From positions 271,826-335,825 of the forward strand of contig NZ_OZ024668.1 of assembly GCF_902497775.2 (NCBI RefSeq): a DNA stretch of 64,000 nucleotides, in the 5' to 3' direction. The notes beneath the pieces are model-generated. The model ran no database searches. It saw only the letters and a list, made by a program, of their open reading frames with translations, and was not told the origin of the DNA. The position numbers were made by a program, and so were the translations under genes. Position 1 is the first letter of the stretch, and every line of letters begins with the position of its first letter. Shown here one piece after another: positions 21,956 to 31,286 of the stretch. The DNA is from Pseudomonas fluorescens (lineage in GTDB: Bacteria > Pseudomonadota > Gammaproteobacteria > Pseudomonadales > Pseudomonadaceae).

Positions 21956-22486
21956 GTGACCCTGAAAACCTCCGTCTACATCGCCACCAGCCTTGATGGC
22001 TTTATCGCCCGTGAAAGCGGTGAGCTGGACTGGCTGATGGTCGCCACCAGTTCCAGTGACGATCACGGTTATGCGGCGTACATGGCGACCATCGACACCC
22101 TGATCATGGGCCGCAACACCTTCGAGAAGGTCCTGACCTTCGGCGAGTGGCCGTATTCGCACAAGCGCGTGGTGGTGCTGAGCAGCACCTTGCAGCCGGC
22201 AGACATGCAGCATGGGGTCGAAGTGCATCCGGGGCCGATCGCCGAGCTGGTCGAATACCTGAGTGAAACAGGCGTCAAGGGCCTGTATCTCGATGGCGGG
22301 CAGGTGATTCAGAGCTTTTTGCGCGAGGGGCGGCTGGATGAACTGACCATCACTCGCATACCGGTGTTGCTGGGGAGTGGCATCCCGTTGTTCGGGGCCC
22401 TGGAGAAGGACGTGACGCTGCAGCATATGCGCAGTACCACCTTTGAGAGCGGCTTTGTGCAGAGTACCTATAGGGTACTGAAGTAA
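21956..22486 (+). CDS. Dihydrofolate reductase-like protein (RibD C-terminal fold)
   Basis: 176 aa. Starts KTSVYIATSLDGFIARESGELDWL and contains MGRNTFEKV and LYLDGGQVIQSFL, the signature stretches of the DHFR/RibD-C superfamily. The physiological substrate is unknown; NADPH binding is expected from the family. Start is GTG at 21956 with a perfect AAAGGAG site; the frame runs upstream into the tRNA, which is artefactual. Confidence 0.85.
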   Translation: MTLKTSVYIATSLDGFIARESGELDWLMVATSSSDDHGYAAYMATIDTLIMGRNTFEKVLTFGEWPYSHKRVVVLSSTLQPADMQHGVEVHPGPIAELVEYLSETGVKGLYLDGGQVIQSFLREGRLDELTITRIPVLLGSGIPLFGALEKDVTLQHMRSTTFESGFVQSTYRVLK

Positions 22487-22497
22487 ACAATGCCGAT

Positions 22498-22567
22498 GCC
22501 ATCGCGGGTCAAGCCCGCTCCCACAGAAACACCGCCATACCTGTGGGAGCGGGCTGGACCCGCGATG
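22498..22567. repeat. REP pair (inverted)
   Basis: CGGGTCAAGCCCGCTCCCAC ... GTGGGAGCGGGCTGGACCCG, two REP cores head to head between convergent genes. Confidence 0.85.
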
Positions 22568-22590
22568 AGGCCCTCAAAGCCAATACAAAC

Positions 22591-23886
22591 TCAGTGCAAC
22601 TTCAACCGCGGCTCAGTCCCGCGCCCGATCCGGCTACCCAGCATCAGCATCAAGGTGCGGAAGGTCCCGTACAGCGCCATCTGGTGCATGCGATACAGCG
22701 ACACATAGAACATCCGCGCCAGCCAGCCCTCGAGCATCACGCTACCGGTCAGGTTGCCCATCAGGTTGCCCACCGCCGAGAAGCGCGACAGCGACACCAG
22801 CGAACCGTAATCCCGGTACGCATAAGTCGGCAAAGGCTTGCCTTCCAGGCGCGCCTTCAGCCCCTTGGCCAGCAACGACGCCTGCTGGTGCGCAGCCTGC
22901 GCCCGTGGTGGCACGTTACGGTCACTCCCCGGTTGCGGGCAGGCAGCGCAGTCGCCGAAGGCAAAAATGTTGTCGTCCAGGGTAGTCTGCAGGGTAGGGC
23001 GCACCACCAACTGGTTGATCCGGTTGGTTTCCAGGCCGTCGATGTCCTTGAGGAACCCCGGCGCCCGAATACCCGCCGCCCAGACCTTGAGGCTGGCCTG
23101 AATCACATCACCATTGCTGGTGCGCAGCTCATCGGCGGTCACTTCACTGACCGCCGAGTTGGTCATCACCGTCACCCCGAGTTTTTCCAGGGTCTTGTGC
23201 ACCGGCACGCTGATGCGCTCCGGCAGTGCTGGCAGTACCCGTGGGCCGGCTTCGATCAGGGTGATGTGCATGTCTTTGGGCTGGATACGATCCAGGCCAT
23301 AAGCCGCCAGCTCATGGGCCGCGTGATGCAACTCGGCCGCCAGCTCCACACCGGTGGCACCGGCACCGACAATGGCCACGCTGATTTGCTCATTGGCCTG
23401 ATCGCCAGCATGGGCGCGCAGGTAGTGGTTGAGCAGTTGCTGGTGGAAGCGCTCGGCCTGCTTGCGGGTGTCGAGGAACAGGCAATGCTGCGCCGCGCCC
23501 TGGGTGCCGAAGTCGTTGGTGTTGCTGCCCACCGCGATTACCAGGGTGTCATAGCCCAGGGTACGCGCAGGCAGCAGTTCGCGGCCGTCTTCATCGAGGG
23601 TCGCAGCCAGCTGGATCTGCTTGGTTTCGCGGTCCAGGCCGCTCATGCGCCCGAGCTGGAACTGGAAGTGATTCCACTTGGCCTGGGCCACGTAGTTCAG
23701 TTCGTCTTCGCAAGAGTTGAGCGAGCCTGCCGCCACTTCGTGCAGCAGTGGCTTCCAGATGTGCGTCAGGTTGGCGTCGACCAGGGTGATGCTGGCGCTG
23801 CCTTTTTTGCCCAGGGTCTTACCCAGGCGGGTCGCCAGTTCCAGGCCGCCGGCGCCGCCGCCGACAATCACTATACGGTGAGTCAT
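22591..23886 (-). CDS. Type II NADH dehydrogenase-like flavoprotein
   Basis: 431 aa. Two Rossmann motifs: IVIVGGGAGGLELA (residues 5-18, FAD) and VAIVGAGATGVELAAEL (about 170-186, NADH), and NIFAFGDCA for FAD contact. A C-terminal amphipathic part should attach it to the inner face of the membrane. NDH-2 enzymes pass electrons from NADH to quinone without pumping protons. A DUF3094 gene lies upstream on the same strand. Confidence 0.9.
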   Translation of the reverse strand: MTHRIVIVGGGAGGLELATRLGKTLGKKGSASITLVDANLTHIWKPLLHEVAAGSLNSCEDELNYVAQAKWNHFQFQLGRMSGLDRETKQIQLAATLDEDGRELLPARTLGYDTLVIAVGSNTNDFGTQGAAQHCLFLDTRKQAERFHQQLLNHYLRAHAGDQANEQISVAIVGAGATGVELAAELHHAAHELAAYGLDRIQPKDMHITLIEAGPRVLPALPERISVPVHKTLEKLGVTVMTNSAVSEVTADELRTSNGDVIQASLKVWAAGIRAPGFLKDIDGLETNRINQLVVRPTLQTTLDDNIFAFGDCAACPQPGSDRNVPPRAQAAHQQASLLAKGLKARLEGKPLPTYAYRDYGSLVSLSRFSAVGNLMGNLTGSVMLEGWLARMFYVSLYRMHQMALYGTFRTLMLMLGSRIGRGTEPRLKLH

Positions 23887-23970
23887 GGAGATATCTCATA
23901 AGGTTTACGGAATTCGGGTCTTGAGTGGTAGGCCGCACGGGGCGGGCGTTGTGGGCGAGCGCAAGGCAGC

Positions 23971-24144
23971 TCATAGCACCAGTTGACTCAAGAGGCGGCT
24001 CAACAAGCCGAGCGCAACCGTCACGACCACCACCAGCACAAGGAGCAGCCAGGGCCGGAAAGGCTTGCGCTCGACTTGGTGCTGAGGGGCTTGAAGGTAT
24101 TCATCGACACGACGCTGGTCATCGGGATTCAGGCGGCTGGTCAT
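23971..24144 (-). CDS. DUF3094-like small membrane protein
   Basis: 57 aa, read by hand: begins MTSRLNPDDQRRVDEYLQ and has one C-terminal membrane helix (PWLLLVLVVVVTVALGLL). This matches my memory of DUF3094 proteins found beside ndh in pseudomonads. A GAGGCCC stretch precedes the ATG. It ends 84 bases before the ndh-like gene on the same strand, so an operon is likely. Confidence 0.75.
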   Translation of the reverse strand: MTSRLNPDDQRRVDEYLQAPQHQVERKPFRPWLLLVLVVVVTVALGLLSRLLSQLVL

Positions 24145-24312
24145 GAGGGCCTCGTCAAATAGACGCTTGTGACTGTGGGAACGCTACAGTGTTCACTGTA
24201 GTAGCTCGAAGGTCGCCCATCTTTCAGTCACGTGGCTGTCTTTATAACGAATGATTGCGCTTTGTATCACCGGCGCAGAATTTATGCCATCGGGCTTTGG
24301 CAGGGGGCCAGC

Positions 24313-24942
24313 TCAGAGGCTTATTCCGACATCAAAAACGATGCTGCGCCCCAGGTTGCCGCGCAGGAAATCCGGCGCATCCGGGTGGGCAAACAGCACC
24401 CGGGCGAAGGTCGGGCCCACCAGCGACAACGAGCGCCAGCCCTGGCGCAGGTATTCGGTGGGCGGCGGGAAGTGGCTATTGAGGTCGAGCACTTCGCGCT
24501 TGAGGCTGGCGAAGGCAATGATGTCCAGCTCGCTCAGGTCCAGGCCGCGTTCCTGATAGTTGTGCGACTTTTTACGCAGGGTCGGCGCCAGGCGCTGCAA
24601 CAGTTCCTGGGCGCTGATCCGCCGTGGCCGGGCTTCGCGGCGTACCAGTTGGCTCAACGAAAAGGCACTGCGCCGGCGTTGCAGCTCTTCGCGCCATTCG
24701 TCGTTCAGGCGCCGGCCCTCATCGAGGACAAAAAACACCTCGAAGGCGGCATCGCGAAACAACACGTCAGGCGGCTCTTGCCCGGCGGCGGCAAAGTCTT
24801 CGCTGCGGTAGGGAATATTCAGGCCTTGCAGCAGGCGCTGGCAGACCCAACGCTCACGTTCCCATTTACGGGCATTGGAAAGAAACGCATTGGCTTGTTC
24901 GGCCTGAATGGTGAGCAGGCGCAAGTAGTCTGAGTCGTCCAT
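24313..24942 (-). CDS. DUF1780-like protein
   Basis: 209 aa, soluble, rich in Arg and Leu. N-terminal part (MDDSDYLRLLTIQAEQANAFLSNARKWERERWV) and a C-terminal LVGPTFARVLFAHPDAPDFLRGNLG stretch are what I associate with DUF1780, a pseudomonad family of unknown function. The ATG at 24942 is preferred; the frame continues upstream to 25029 through a region crossing the neighbour's leader. No catalytic motif is evident. Confidence 0.65.
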   Translation of the reverse strand: MDDSDYLRLLTIQAEQANAFLSNARKWERERWVCQRLLQGLNIPYRSEDFAAAGQEPPDVLFRDAAFEVFFVLDEGRRLNDEWREELQRRRSAFSLSQLVRREARPRRISAQELLQRLAPTLRKKSHNYQERGLDLSELDIIAFASLKREVLDLNSHFPPPTEYLRQGWRSLSLVGPTFARVLFAHPDAPDFLRGNLGRSIVFDVGISL

Positions 24943-25063
24943 GGGCACAAGCTTAGCGTTCAATTGAGCTTTGCAGGAAATGTCTGCAAGCCATTGCTGC
25001 GCAGGCAAGCCAGCGCCTAGACTGCGCACCCGTTGTGGGCTCAGTGAATATCAGGGAAGAAGC

Positions 25064-25525
25064 ATGAGCGTAGTGAAGATGGGCGGTATATTCGGCTCCG
25101 GTACCGTGGTATGCGCCCTGGTGGTGTACGGCATAGGGGCATTGTTGTGGAAGCCGACCCTGCCTTACGACACCGCCGATGGCCGCTATGTGCTGCTCAA
25201 GGAGGGCGATTCGCCGCCCTACAACGTCAAACTGATCGAGCATCGCGGCGGCGAATCCGAAGTCGTGCGCAGTTTTGCCGAGTTCAACCCCAAGGTGCTC
25301 AGCGTCATGCCCGGTGACTATCGCGTACGCCTGAGCCTGAACGAGTTCGGCTGCTATGGCGCCTGGGCCGATGTGCAGGTGTCGGCAACCACCGTCAGCG
25401 TCATCGAACAGCAGCGCAACCCCAGTTGCCAGCCGCCGGACTGGCTGGTTAAAGGCGCGGTGTTCCGCCTGTTCGAGGCACCGAAAGCGCCAGAAGAGGC
25501 TGATCAAGCCAACCCCGAGGTGTAG
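25064..25525 (+). CDS. Hypothetical membrane-anchored periplasmic protein
   Basis: 153 aa. One membrane helix (GSGTVVCALVVYGIGALLW, about residues 10-28), then an Ig-like or beta-rich periplasmic part with two cysteines (about 106 and 127). I do not recognise the family. The ATG at 25064 follows AGGGAAGAAG. Its last 30 bases are almost identical to the last 30 bases of the transporter gene that follows (see findings), giving both proteins the ending ADQA-x-PEV. Confidence 0.65.
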   Translation: MSVVKMGGIFGSGTVVCALVVYGIGALLWKPTLPYDTADGRYVLLKEGDSPPYNVKLIEHRGGESEVVRSFAEFNPKVLSVMPGDYRVRLSLNEFGCYGAWADVQVSATTVSVIEQQRNPSCQPPDWLVKGAVFRLFEAPKAPEEADQANPEV

Positions 25526-25548
25526 TTCAGCTCATTACGGGGACGGAC

Positions 25549-26772
25549 GTGCGTATGGCTTTGTCAGTCTGGCGGATATGGAGCGCGGTGACGGTGCTGT
25601 GCATCGCGTCCTTCGCGATGGTCACCTCTGAGTTCGCCCCGATCGGTTTGCTGTCACAGATTTCCGCCGACCTCGCGCAGGAGCCTGCCACGGTTGGGCT
25701 GAGCGTGACCTTGTATGCCTGGATCGGCGCAGTGAGTGGTTTGCTTGCCAATAGCCTGAGTCGCCGGATTGGCCGCAAGCCGCTGATGATTGCCCTGATG
25801 TTGATACTGGCAGCATCGAACGGGCTCTCGGCAATCGCCCCGGAATTTTCCAGCCTGCTCGCTGCGCGGGCGCTGGGGGCGTTGGCCCATGGCGTGTTCT
25901 GGGCCACTGTGGCCGCCACCGCTGCGCTGATCGCGCCGGCCCGGCAGATGGGCCTGGCCACCTCGATCGTGCTCGGCGGCATCACCATCGCCACGGTCAT
26001 GGGCGTGCCACTGGTCAACCTGGTGGGCCAATACGACGGCTGGCGAACGGCCTTCGGTTGCCTGGCGCTGCTCTGTGTCGCCAGTGCCGGGGCAATCGCC
26101 CTGGTGGTGCCTAACCTTGGGCTGGTCGCCGCCGCGCCAGGCAATGGCTACGCTGCGGCGCTGCGGCGCCGGGATTTGTTGATCACCTTCGCCATAACCG
26201 GGCTGACGGCCGCTGCACATTTTGCCGCCTACACCTTTGTCGAGCCCTTCATCAGCCAGGTGCGCGACATAACGCCGGTGCTGATCGCAACACTGCTTTT
26301 TGCCTTCGGCGCCGCCGGCTTTCTCGGCAACCTGTTGAGCGCGATCTTTATCGACCGCTACCTCAAGCTATTCATCCTCCTGGCACTGATCGCCATGGCC
26401 GGTGCATTGCTGACCCTCGGCCTGCTCGGGCCTGAGCTGAAGCTGCTGTCCGTGGCGGCCCTGCTGATTATCTGGGGCGTTGCCATCTCGGCGTTGTTTA
26501 CCGGCCTGCAGACCTGGGTGCTGAGCATCGCCGGCGCCCATACCGTGCCGGCCACGGCCCTGCACACAGCAGTGCTCAATGGCGCAATCGGCCTGGGGGT
26601 AATCATCGGCGGTGGAGCGCTTGAGGTTATTGGCCTGCGCGGTGCCATGCTCGGCGCCAGCATGCTGATAGTCCCGGCCATTGTGCTGCTGGTGGCTTCA
26701 GGTGCGCGTTACCCTGCAACGCCTGGATTGTGCGCAGCCACCGAGGCTGATCAAGCCCGCCCCGAGGTGTAG
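25549..26772 (+). CDS. MFS transporter, sugar-efflux (SotB)-like
   Basis: 407 aa, about 12 membrane helices, with the MFS loop motif NSLSRRIGRKPLMI between helices 2 and 3. The N-terminus (TSEFAPIGLLSQISADL) resembles the DHA1 efflux group that includes SotB/YdeA. Substrate unknown. Start GTG at 25549 has a GGGGA site at good spacing; ATG at 25555 is the alternative. The gene is bracketed by an imperfect 30-bp direct repeat that includes its own stop codon. Confidence 0.8.
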   Translation: MRMALSVWRIWSAVTVLCIASFAMVTSEFAPIGLLSQISADLAQEPATVGLSVTLYAWIGAVSGLLANSLSRRIGRKPLMIALMLILAASNGLSAIAPEFSSLLAARALGALAHGVFWATVAATAALIAPARQMGLATSIVLGGITIATVMGVPLVNLVGQYDGWRTAFGCLALLCVASAGAIALVVPNLGLVAAAPGNGYAAALRRRDLLITFAITGLTAAAHFAAYTFVEPFISQVRDITPVLIATLLFAFGAAGFLGNLLSAIFIDRYLKLFILLALIAMAGALLTLGLLGPELKLLSVAALLIIWGVAISALFTGLQTWVLSIAGAHTVPATALHTAVLNGAIGLGVIIGGGALEVIGLRGAMLGASMLIVPAIVLLVASGARYPATPGLCAATEADQARPEV

Positions 26773-26817
26773 ACTGCCCTCACGTCTATTGCCTCACTCG
26801 AACAAGGGTTATTTGCC

Positions 26818-27507
26818 GTGATCAGTGCCGCCGTACTTTCCAGCCAGACCCTGACCATCGCCTGGGTCGCCTACGTGCCTGTGCTGATCTGGGCGGTGGC
26901 GCGTACCCGCTGGCTGGAACTGTTCGCTGACAGCCGGCGCCAGCACTTATTGTTTGGCACGGTGTTCGCCTTGTTTGCCCTGTGGCTGGTGCGCCGCGAC
27001 TTCGACACCGGGGTGTCGTATCACTTTATCGGCATGACCGCCGTGACCCTGCTGCTGGACTGGCCGCTGGCGATTGTCGGGGGGGTGCTGGCACAACTCG
27101 GCCTGCTGGCGCTGGGACGTCAGGACCTGGCGGCGATGGGGGTCAATGGCCTGCTGCTGATCGGTCTGCCGGTGCTGGTCACCGAGGTGTGCGCGATCCT
27201 GGTGGAGCGGGCACAGCCGCGCAACCTGTTCGTTTATATCTTCTGTTCGGGATTTTTCGCCGCGGCGCTGTCGGCACTTTTGTGCCTGCTTGCTGGGCTG
27301 GGGTTGCTGTGGATGGACGGGCGGTTCGTCATGCCGGAGTGGATCGAGGACTTTATCGGCTACCTGTGGCTGATCATCTTCCCCGAAGCCTTCATCAACG
27401 GCATGGTGGTCAGCGCCCTGGTGGTGTTCTGCCCGGAGTGGCTGGAGACCTTCAACCGGACCCGCTACCTGCAGGCCCCGTGGAAGGATGACGACCCCGA
27501 GCGCTGA
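26818..27507 (+). CDS. CbiM-like ECF transporter permease
   Basis: 229 aa with about seven membrane helices; motifs HFIGMTAVTLLLDWPLA and NGLLLIGLPVL resemble CbiM-type substrate-specific components of energy-coupling factor importers. No ATPase or other ECF subunits are next to it, so partners would have to be elsewhere, or the protein works alone. Start is GTG at 26818 without a strong site. Confidence 0.7.
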   Translation: MISAAVLSSQTLTIAWVAYVPVLIWAVARTRWLELFADSRRQHLLFGTVFALFALWLVRRDFDTGVSYHFIGMTAVTLLLDWPLAIVGGVLAQLGLLALGRQDLAAMGVNGLLLIGLPVLVTEVCAILVERAQPRNLFVYIFCSGFFAAALSALLCLLAGLGLLWMDGRFVMPEWIEDFIGYLWLIIFPEAFINGMVVSALVVFCPEWLETFNRTRYLQAPWKDDDPER

Positions 27508-27511
27508 CAGC

Positions 27512-27712
27512 TCAGTGGCGCGGGTCGAGCTCGCCGGAGAACAGCTCGTCTTCGGCATCCGGTGCGACCGGAATCTTGTGTTCTTCAGCGGCCCAGGCAC
27601 CCAGGTCGATCAGCTTGCAGCGGTCGGAACAGAACGGCCGAAACGTGCTGGCGGCGGTCCATTCCACAGGGGCGCCACAGGTCGGGCAATCTACGGTTGT
27701 TGGTTGGCTCAT
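27512..27712 (-). CDS. yacG: DNA gyrase inhibitor YacG
   Basis: 66 aa zinc protein. Four cysteines in [10 protein letters not shown] and [12 protein letters not shown] bind zinc; the acidic C-terminal tail is typical. E. coli YacG blocks gyrase by binding GyrB. It overlaps the coaE stop by 4 bases and ends the pilC-pilD-coaE-yacG run. Confidence 0.95.
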   Translation of the reverse strand: MSQPTTVDCPTCGAPVEWTAASTFRPFCSDRCKLIDLGAWAAEEHKIPVAPDAEDELFSGELDPRH

Positions 27713-28332
27713 GCTTGGCCTCCTCGCAAAGTCAGGTAAAAGTGGTGCAGGCGGTCGACCTCCGAATGCAGCCAGGCCAGGTCGCGGTCATTGACGATCA
27801 CGTCGTGGGCGTGGCTCAGGCGCACTTCGCGGCTGGCCTGGGCCTGGAGGATGGCCTGCACTTGTTCGGCGCTGGTCTGGTCGCGCAGCAGGGTGCGTTG
27901 TATTTGCAGCTCCTGCGGCGCATCGATCACCAGCAGGCGGTCGGTGCGCTTGTACTGGCCAGACTCCACCATCAACGGCGAGACGAACACCGCATAGGGC
28001 GACTCGGCCTTGGCCAGGTAGCTGAAGATCTCCTGGCCGATCAATGGATGCAGCAGCGCTTCGAGCCACAGCCGTTGCTGCGGGTCGGCAAAGATCTGCT
28101 CGCGCAGGGCGGCGCGGTTGAGCTGGCCGTCTTCGAGCAGCACCCCCGGGCCGAAACGCTCGACGATACTGGCCAGCGCCGGGCGGCCTGGCTCGACCAC
28201 CCAGCGCGCGGCCTGGTCGGCATCAACCAGGTGCACACCCAGCTCGACAAAGCGCTGCGCAGCAGCGCTCTTGCCACTGCCGATGCCGCCGGTAAGGCCG
28301 AGAATCCAGGGGGTGAAAGCAGCGGTGGTCAT
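27709..28332 (-). CDS. coaE: Dephospho-CoA kinase
   Basis: 207 aa. P-loop [11 protein letters not shown] (about residues 12-22) and [14 protein letters not shown] follow the family. It phosphorylates dephospho-CoA, the last step to coenzyme A. The ATG at 28332 shares a base with the pilD stop, so translation is coupled; a frame open upstream to 28905 lies over pilD and is not real. Confidence 0.95.
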   Translation of the reverse strand: MTTAAFTPWILGLTGGIGSGKSAAAQRFVELGVHLVDADQAARWVVEPGRPALASIVERFGPGVLLEDGQLNRAALREQIFADPQQRLWLEALLHPLIGQEIFSYLAKAESPYAVFVSPLMVESGQYKRTDRLLVIDAPQELQIQRTLLRDQTSAEQVQAILQAQASREVRLSHAHDVIVNDRDLAWLHSEVDRLHHFYLTLRGGQA

Positions 28333-29201
28333 CAGAGTCCGGAATATTTCAGATAGGAAGTGGTTATTTGACCACCCCAGAGCAGCGCGATCCACCCCGC
28401 GATGGCCAGATAGGGACCAAAGGGGATCGGCGTGCTGGCCTGCTTGCGCTGCAGGCGCAGCATACTCAGCCCGATCAACGCCCCCAACAGCGACGACAAC
28501 AGCAAGGTCAGCGGCAGAATCTGCCAGCCACCCCAGGCGCCAAGCAGGGCCAGCAACTTGAAGTCGCCGTAGCCCATGCCCTCTTTGCCGGTAATCAGCT
28601 TGAACACCCAGAACACTGTCCACAGGCTCATGTAACCGGCCACCGTGCCCCACAGGGCATCTTCCAACGGCACGAACAACTCGAAGGCATTGACGATCAA
28701 CCCCAGCCACAACAACGGCAGCACCAGGGCATCGGGCAGCAGATGGTGCTCGATATCGATCATGCTCATGGCCAGCAGGCCCCAGCTCAGCAGCAGCAGC
28801 GCCAGGGCGGTGCCGGTGAAGCCGAAGCGCCAGGCGACAAACAGGGTCAGCGCCCCGCAGGCGAGCTCCACCAGCGGGTAGCGCGGGCTGATGCGCGCCT
28901 GGCAACTGGAGCAGCGCCCGTGCAAGGCCAGGTAACTAATGACCGGTATGTTTTCCCAGGGGCGAATGCGGTGGGCGCAATGCGGGCATTGCGACGGCGG
29001 CAACAATAGATCGAAGCGCGGCGCTTGTGCCTCGCTAGGCAATTCCAGCACCTCGCGTGCCTCGGCCTGCCATTGGCGTTCGAGCATGATCGGCAGGCGA
29101 TGCACCAGTACATTGAGAAAGCTGCCGACGATCAGCCCGAGCAACAGGGCGAAGCTCAGGTAAATCAGTGGCTGGCTGGCCAGGGTGTTCAACAGGTTCA
29201 T
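28332..29201 (-). CDS. pilD: Prepilin peptidase / N-methyltransferase
   Basis: 289 aa inner-membrane enzyme that cleaves prepilin leaders after glycine and methylates the new N-terminus; it also serves type II secretion. The cytoplasmic loop has two CxxC pairs (CPHC, CSSC). The catalytic aspartates of the aspartyl protease are in [12 protein letters not shown] and GYGDFKLL. Its substrates in this window include the pilA product and the minor pilins at 11.6-14.0 kb. Confidence 0.95.
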   Translation of the reverse strand: MNLLNTLASQPLIYLSFALLLGLIVGSFLNVLVHRLPIMLERQWQAEAREVLELPSEAQAPRFDLLLPPSQCPHCAHRIRPWENIPVISYLALHGRCSSCQARISPRYPLVELACGALTLFVAWRFGFTGTALALLLLSWGLLAMSMIDIEHHLLPDALVLPLLWLGLIVNAFELFVPLEDALWGTVAGYMSLWTVFWVFKLITGKEGMGYGDFKLLALLGAWGGWQILPLTLLLSSLLGALIGLSMLRLQRKQASTPIPFGPYLAIAGWIALLWGGQITTSYLKYSGL

Positions 29202-29203
29202 GG

Positions 29204-30412
29204 TCAGATCACATTGCCCAGTTGGAAGATTGGCAGGTACATGGCGATTACCAGGCTGCCCACCAGCAACCCCAGAATCAGCACGATCAACGGCTCTAGC
29301 AGGGCCGTGAGGGTGTCGAGCAAGTGGTCGATGGCCTGTTCATAATGGCTGGCGATCCTGGCGAGCATATCGTCCAGCGTGCCGGCTGTCTCGCCAATGG
29401 CGCACATCTGCACCACCAGCGCCGGGAACAGCTCGCTGGCGCGCAAAGCCACGTTCAAGGCCAGGCCGCTGGCGAGCTCCTCGCGTACCTTGTGCACCGC
29501 CTGCTCGTACAACAGATTGCCACAGGCTCCGGCAACCGGCCCCAGCGCCTCCACCAACGGCACCCCGGCGGCAAACGAGGTCGACAAAGTGCGGGCAAAG
29601 CGGGCGAGGGCGGCATGCCTGAGCAGACTGCCCAGTACCGGCAGCCGCAGCGCCACGCGCACCAGCCACAAACGCAACGAAGGCTTGTGCCGATAACCCC
29701 AAACCAGCGCGGCACAAGCACTGCAAAAAGTGATCAACAGCCACCAGAGGTGCGCGCCCAACCACTGCGACAAGCCAATCACCTGTTGGGTAAACGCCGG
29801 CAGCTCGGCACCAAAGCCGCCGAACAACGACTGAAAGCGCGGCACCACCTCCAGCAGCAACAACGCCGACACCCCGAAGCCCACTAGCAACACCAGCAGT
29901 GGATACGTCATGGCTTTTTTGAGCCGCATGCGCAGGGCCTGACGTTGCTCCTGCAGTGCCGCCACCTGGGCCAGCACGACCTCCAGGCTGCCGGACTGCT
30001 CACCAGCGTCCACCAGGTTGCAGTACAGCCGGTCGAAGTAATGCGGGTGGCGGCGCAGCGCAGTGGCCAGGCTGCTGCCGGCGGCGATATCCGCCTTGAT
30101 CGCCCCCAGCAGGCTGGCCATCGCCGGGTTGGCGCTGCTCTGGGCCACCACATCCAGCGCCTGTAATAGCGCCACCCCGGCCTTGACCAGGGTGGCCAGC
30201 TGGCGGCTGAACTGGCTCAGCGCCTTGCCATCCAGTGGTCGGCGCCATTGCCACAACGGCTGGCGCACACTGGCGATACGCCCTGGGCGAATCCCGCGCT
30301 GGCGCAACTGCGCCCTGATCAACGCCGGGCTGCGCGCCGCACTTTGGCCGCTGATCGACGCGCCCTGGGCGTTAGTGCCTTGCCAGCTGTACATCCGGTT
30401 GCTTGCGGTCAT
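29204..30412 (-). CDS. pilC: Type IV pilus inner-membrane platform protein PilC
   Basis: 402 aa with two GspF domains (about 65-190 and 270-395) and three membrane helices. Motifs FSRQLATLVKAGVALLQALD and ALARFARTLSTSFAAGVPLVEAL are characteristic. The ATG at 30412 (MTASNRMYSW) is the likely start; the frame runs further to 30496. The assembly ATPase gene pilB that usually sits between pilA and pilC is missing here. Confidence 0.93.
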   Translation of the reverse strand: MTASNRMYSWQGTNAQGASISGQSAARSPALIRAQLRQRGIRPGRIASVRQPLWQWRRPLDGKALSQFSRQLATLVKAGVALLQALDVVAQSSANPAMASLLGAIKADIAAGSSLATALRRHPHYFDRLYCNLVDAGEQSGSLEVVLAQVAALQEQRQALRMRLKKAMTYPLLVLLVGFGVSALLLLEVVPRFQSLFGGFGAELPAFTQQVIGLSQWLGAHLWWLLITFCSACAALVWGYRHKPSLRLWLVRVALRLPVLGSLLRHAALARFARTLSTSFAAGVPLVEALGPVAGACGNLLYEQAVHKVREELASGLALNVALRASELFPALVVQMCAIGETAGTLDDMLARIASHYEQAIDHLLDTLTALLEPLIVLILGLLVGSLVIAMYLPIFQLGNVI

Positions 30413-30629
30413 CGCCACATCCTTGCTGCGCTGCCTTGCACAAGCCTGGTAACAGCTCCAGGCCCCGAGCGGCGGGCAGTGATGCCCGCCGCCCACTAGA
30501 GTAGTCGAGCCAGAGTGACCGAATGACCGTCACGGGGTGACAAAAGGTGTCTGTTCGGGCCTACTGGCGCGCCTGCTGGCGCCGCACCACTGCGGCCGGC
30601 ATGAACTGATTTTGTGAGGGAGAGTGTCC

Positions 30630-31040
30630 ATGAACGGGCAACGCGGTATTACCTTGATCGAACTGATGATCGTGGTGGCGATCATCGGCATTCTGGCGAC
30701 CATCGCCTTGCCGATTTACACCAACAGCCAGGTACGCACCAAAGCCACGGCGGCCCTGGTAGAAATTTCTGCCCTGAAAACCGCCTTCGACCTGCGCCTG
30801 AACGAAGGCAAAGACATCGCCAACGTCGCCGCCCTGGGCGGCCAGGAGCGCACCGCCCACTGCGCCATTGCCGCCAGCGGCACCGCGGCCACGGGCGTGG
30901 GCAGCATCGTCTGCACCCTGATCGACGCCCCGGCCATCGCCACCGACAAAACCATCACCCTGACCCGCGCCGCGACCGGTTGGGCCTGCACCAGCACCCT
31001 CAGCGAAGACCTTGCCCCAGCAGGCTGCAAAGCCCTCTGA
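30630..31040 (+). CDS. pilA: Type IV major pilin PilA
   Basis: 136 aa. Short leader MNGQRG, then [24 protein letters not shown], the canonical prepilin start with Glu5. Four cysteines lie in the C-terminal half (two near 77-93, two near 119-133), compatible with pilin disulphides. The ATG at 30630 has a GAGGG site at good distance; a GTG at 30624 is too close. Divergent from pilC, with about 217 bases between them. Confidence 0.92.
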   Translation: MNGQRGITLIELMIVVAIIGILATIALPIYTNSQVRTKATAALVEISALKTAFDLRLNEGKDIANVAALGGQERTAHCAIAASGTAATGVGSIVCTLIDAPAIATDKTITLTRAATGWACTSTLSEDLAPAGCKAL

Positions 31041-31110
31041 AACAGACGCAATTGCTGTTAATAAACAGTGATTTGCGTAAGCGATCCGGCAGTGGTAGCG
31101 TTATCGCCAC

Positions 31111-31186
31111 GCCGGTGTAGCTCAGTCGGTAGAGCAGCGCACTCGTAACGCGAAGGTCGCAGGTTCGATTCCTGTCTCCGGCACCA
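31111..31186 (+). tRNA. tRNA-Thr(CGT), island integration site
   Basis: 76 bases with CCA. Acceptor GCCGGTG / TCTCCGGC-type pairing with the 3' end; anticodon loop CTCGTAA gives CGT. The last 23 bases recur at 46688-46710 with one mismatch, which identifies this gene as the target of the island. Confidence 0.96.
31164..31186 (+). repeat. attL core (tRNA-Thr 3' end)
   Basis: 23 bases ending CTGTCTCCGGCACCA, matching 46688-46710 at 22 of 23 positions (T versus C at the sixth base). Confidence 0.88.
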
Positions 31187-31230
31187 TTCAACTGTTCCGA
31201 TACGTCTCTTCTTGTACACGGAACCCCATG

Positions 31231-31256
31231 AAAAGCCCGCCATGTGCGGGCTTTAT
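31231..31256 (+). terminator. tRNA-Thr terminator (island copy)
   Basis: AAAGCCCGC-CATGT-GCGGGCTTT followed by ATTGT. A related hairpin follows attR at 46753, so the island seems to bring a replacement terminator for the tRNA it splits. Confidence 0.75.
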
Positions 31257-31286
31257 TGTCTCTGGTTGTCTCATTCTGTCTCTAGG

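Noticed and set aside
28333..28905. N-terminal extension of the coaE frame
   Set aside because: Overlaps pilD on the same strand; the CoaE P-loop begins shortly after the ATG at 28332.
30500..30629. Sigma-54 promoter for pilA, as in P. aeruginosa
   Set aside because: GGCGCGCC-rich text has GG and GC pairs, but none at the 10-base spacing needed.
31000..31243. Small minus-strand frames over tRNA-Thr
   Set aside because: Typical translations of tRNA complements (RNRTCDLRVTSALLYRLSY), a known annotation artefact.
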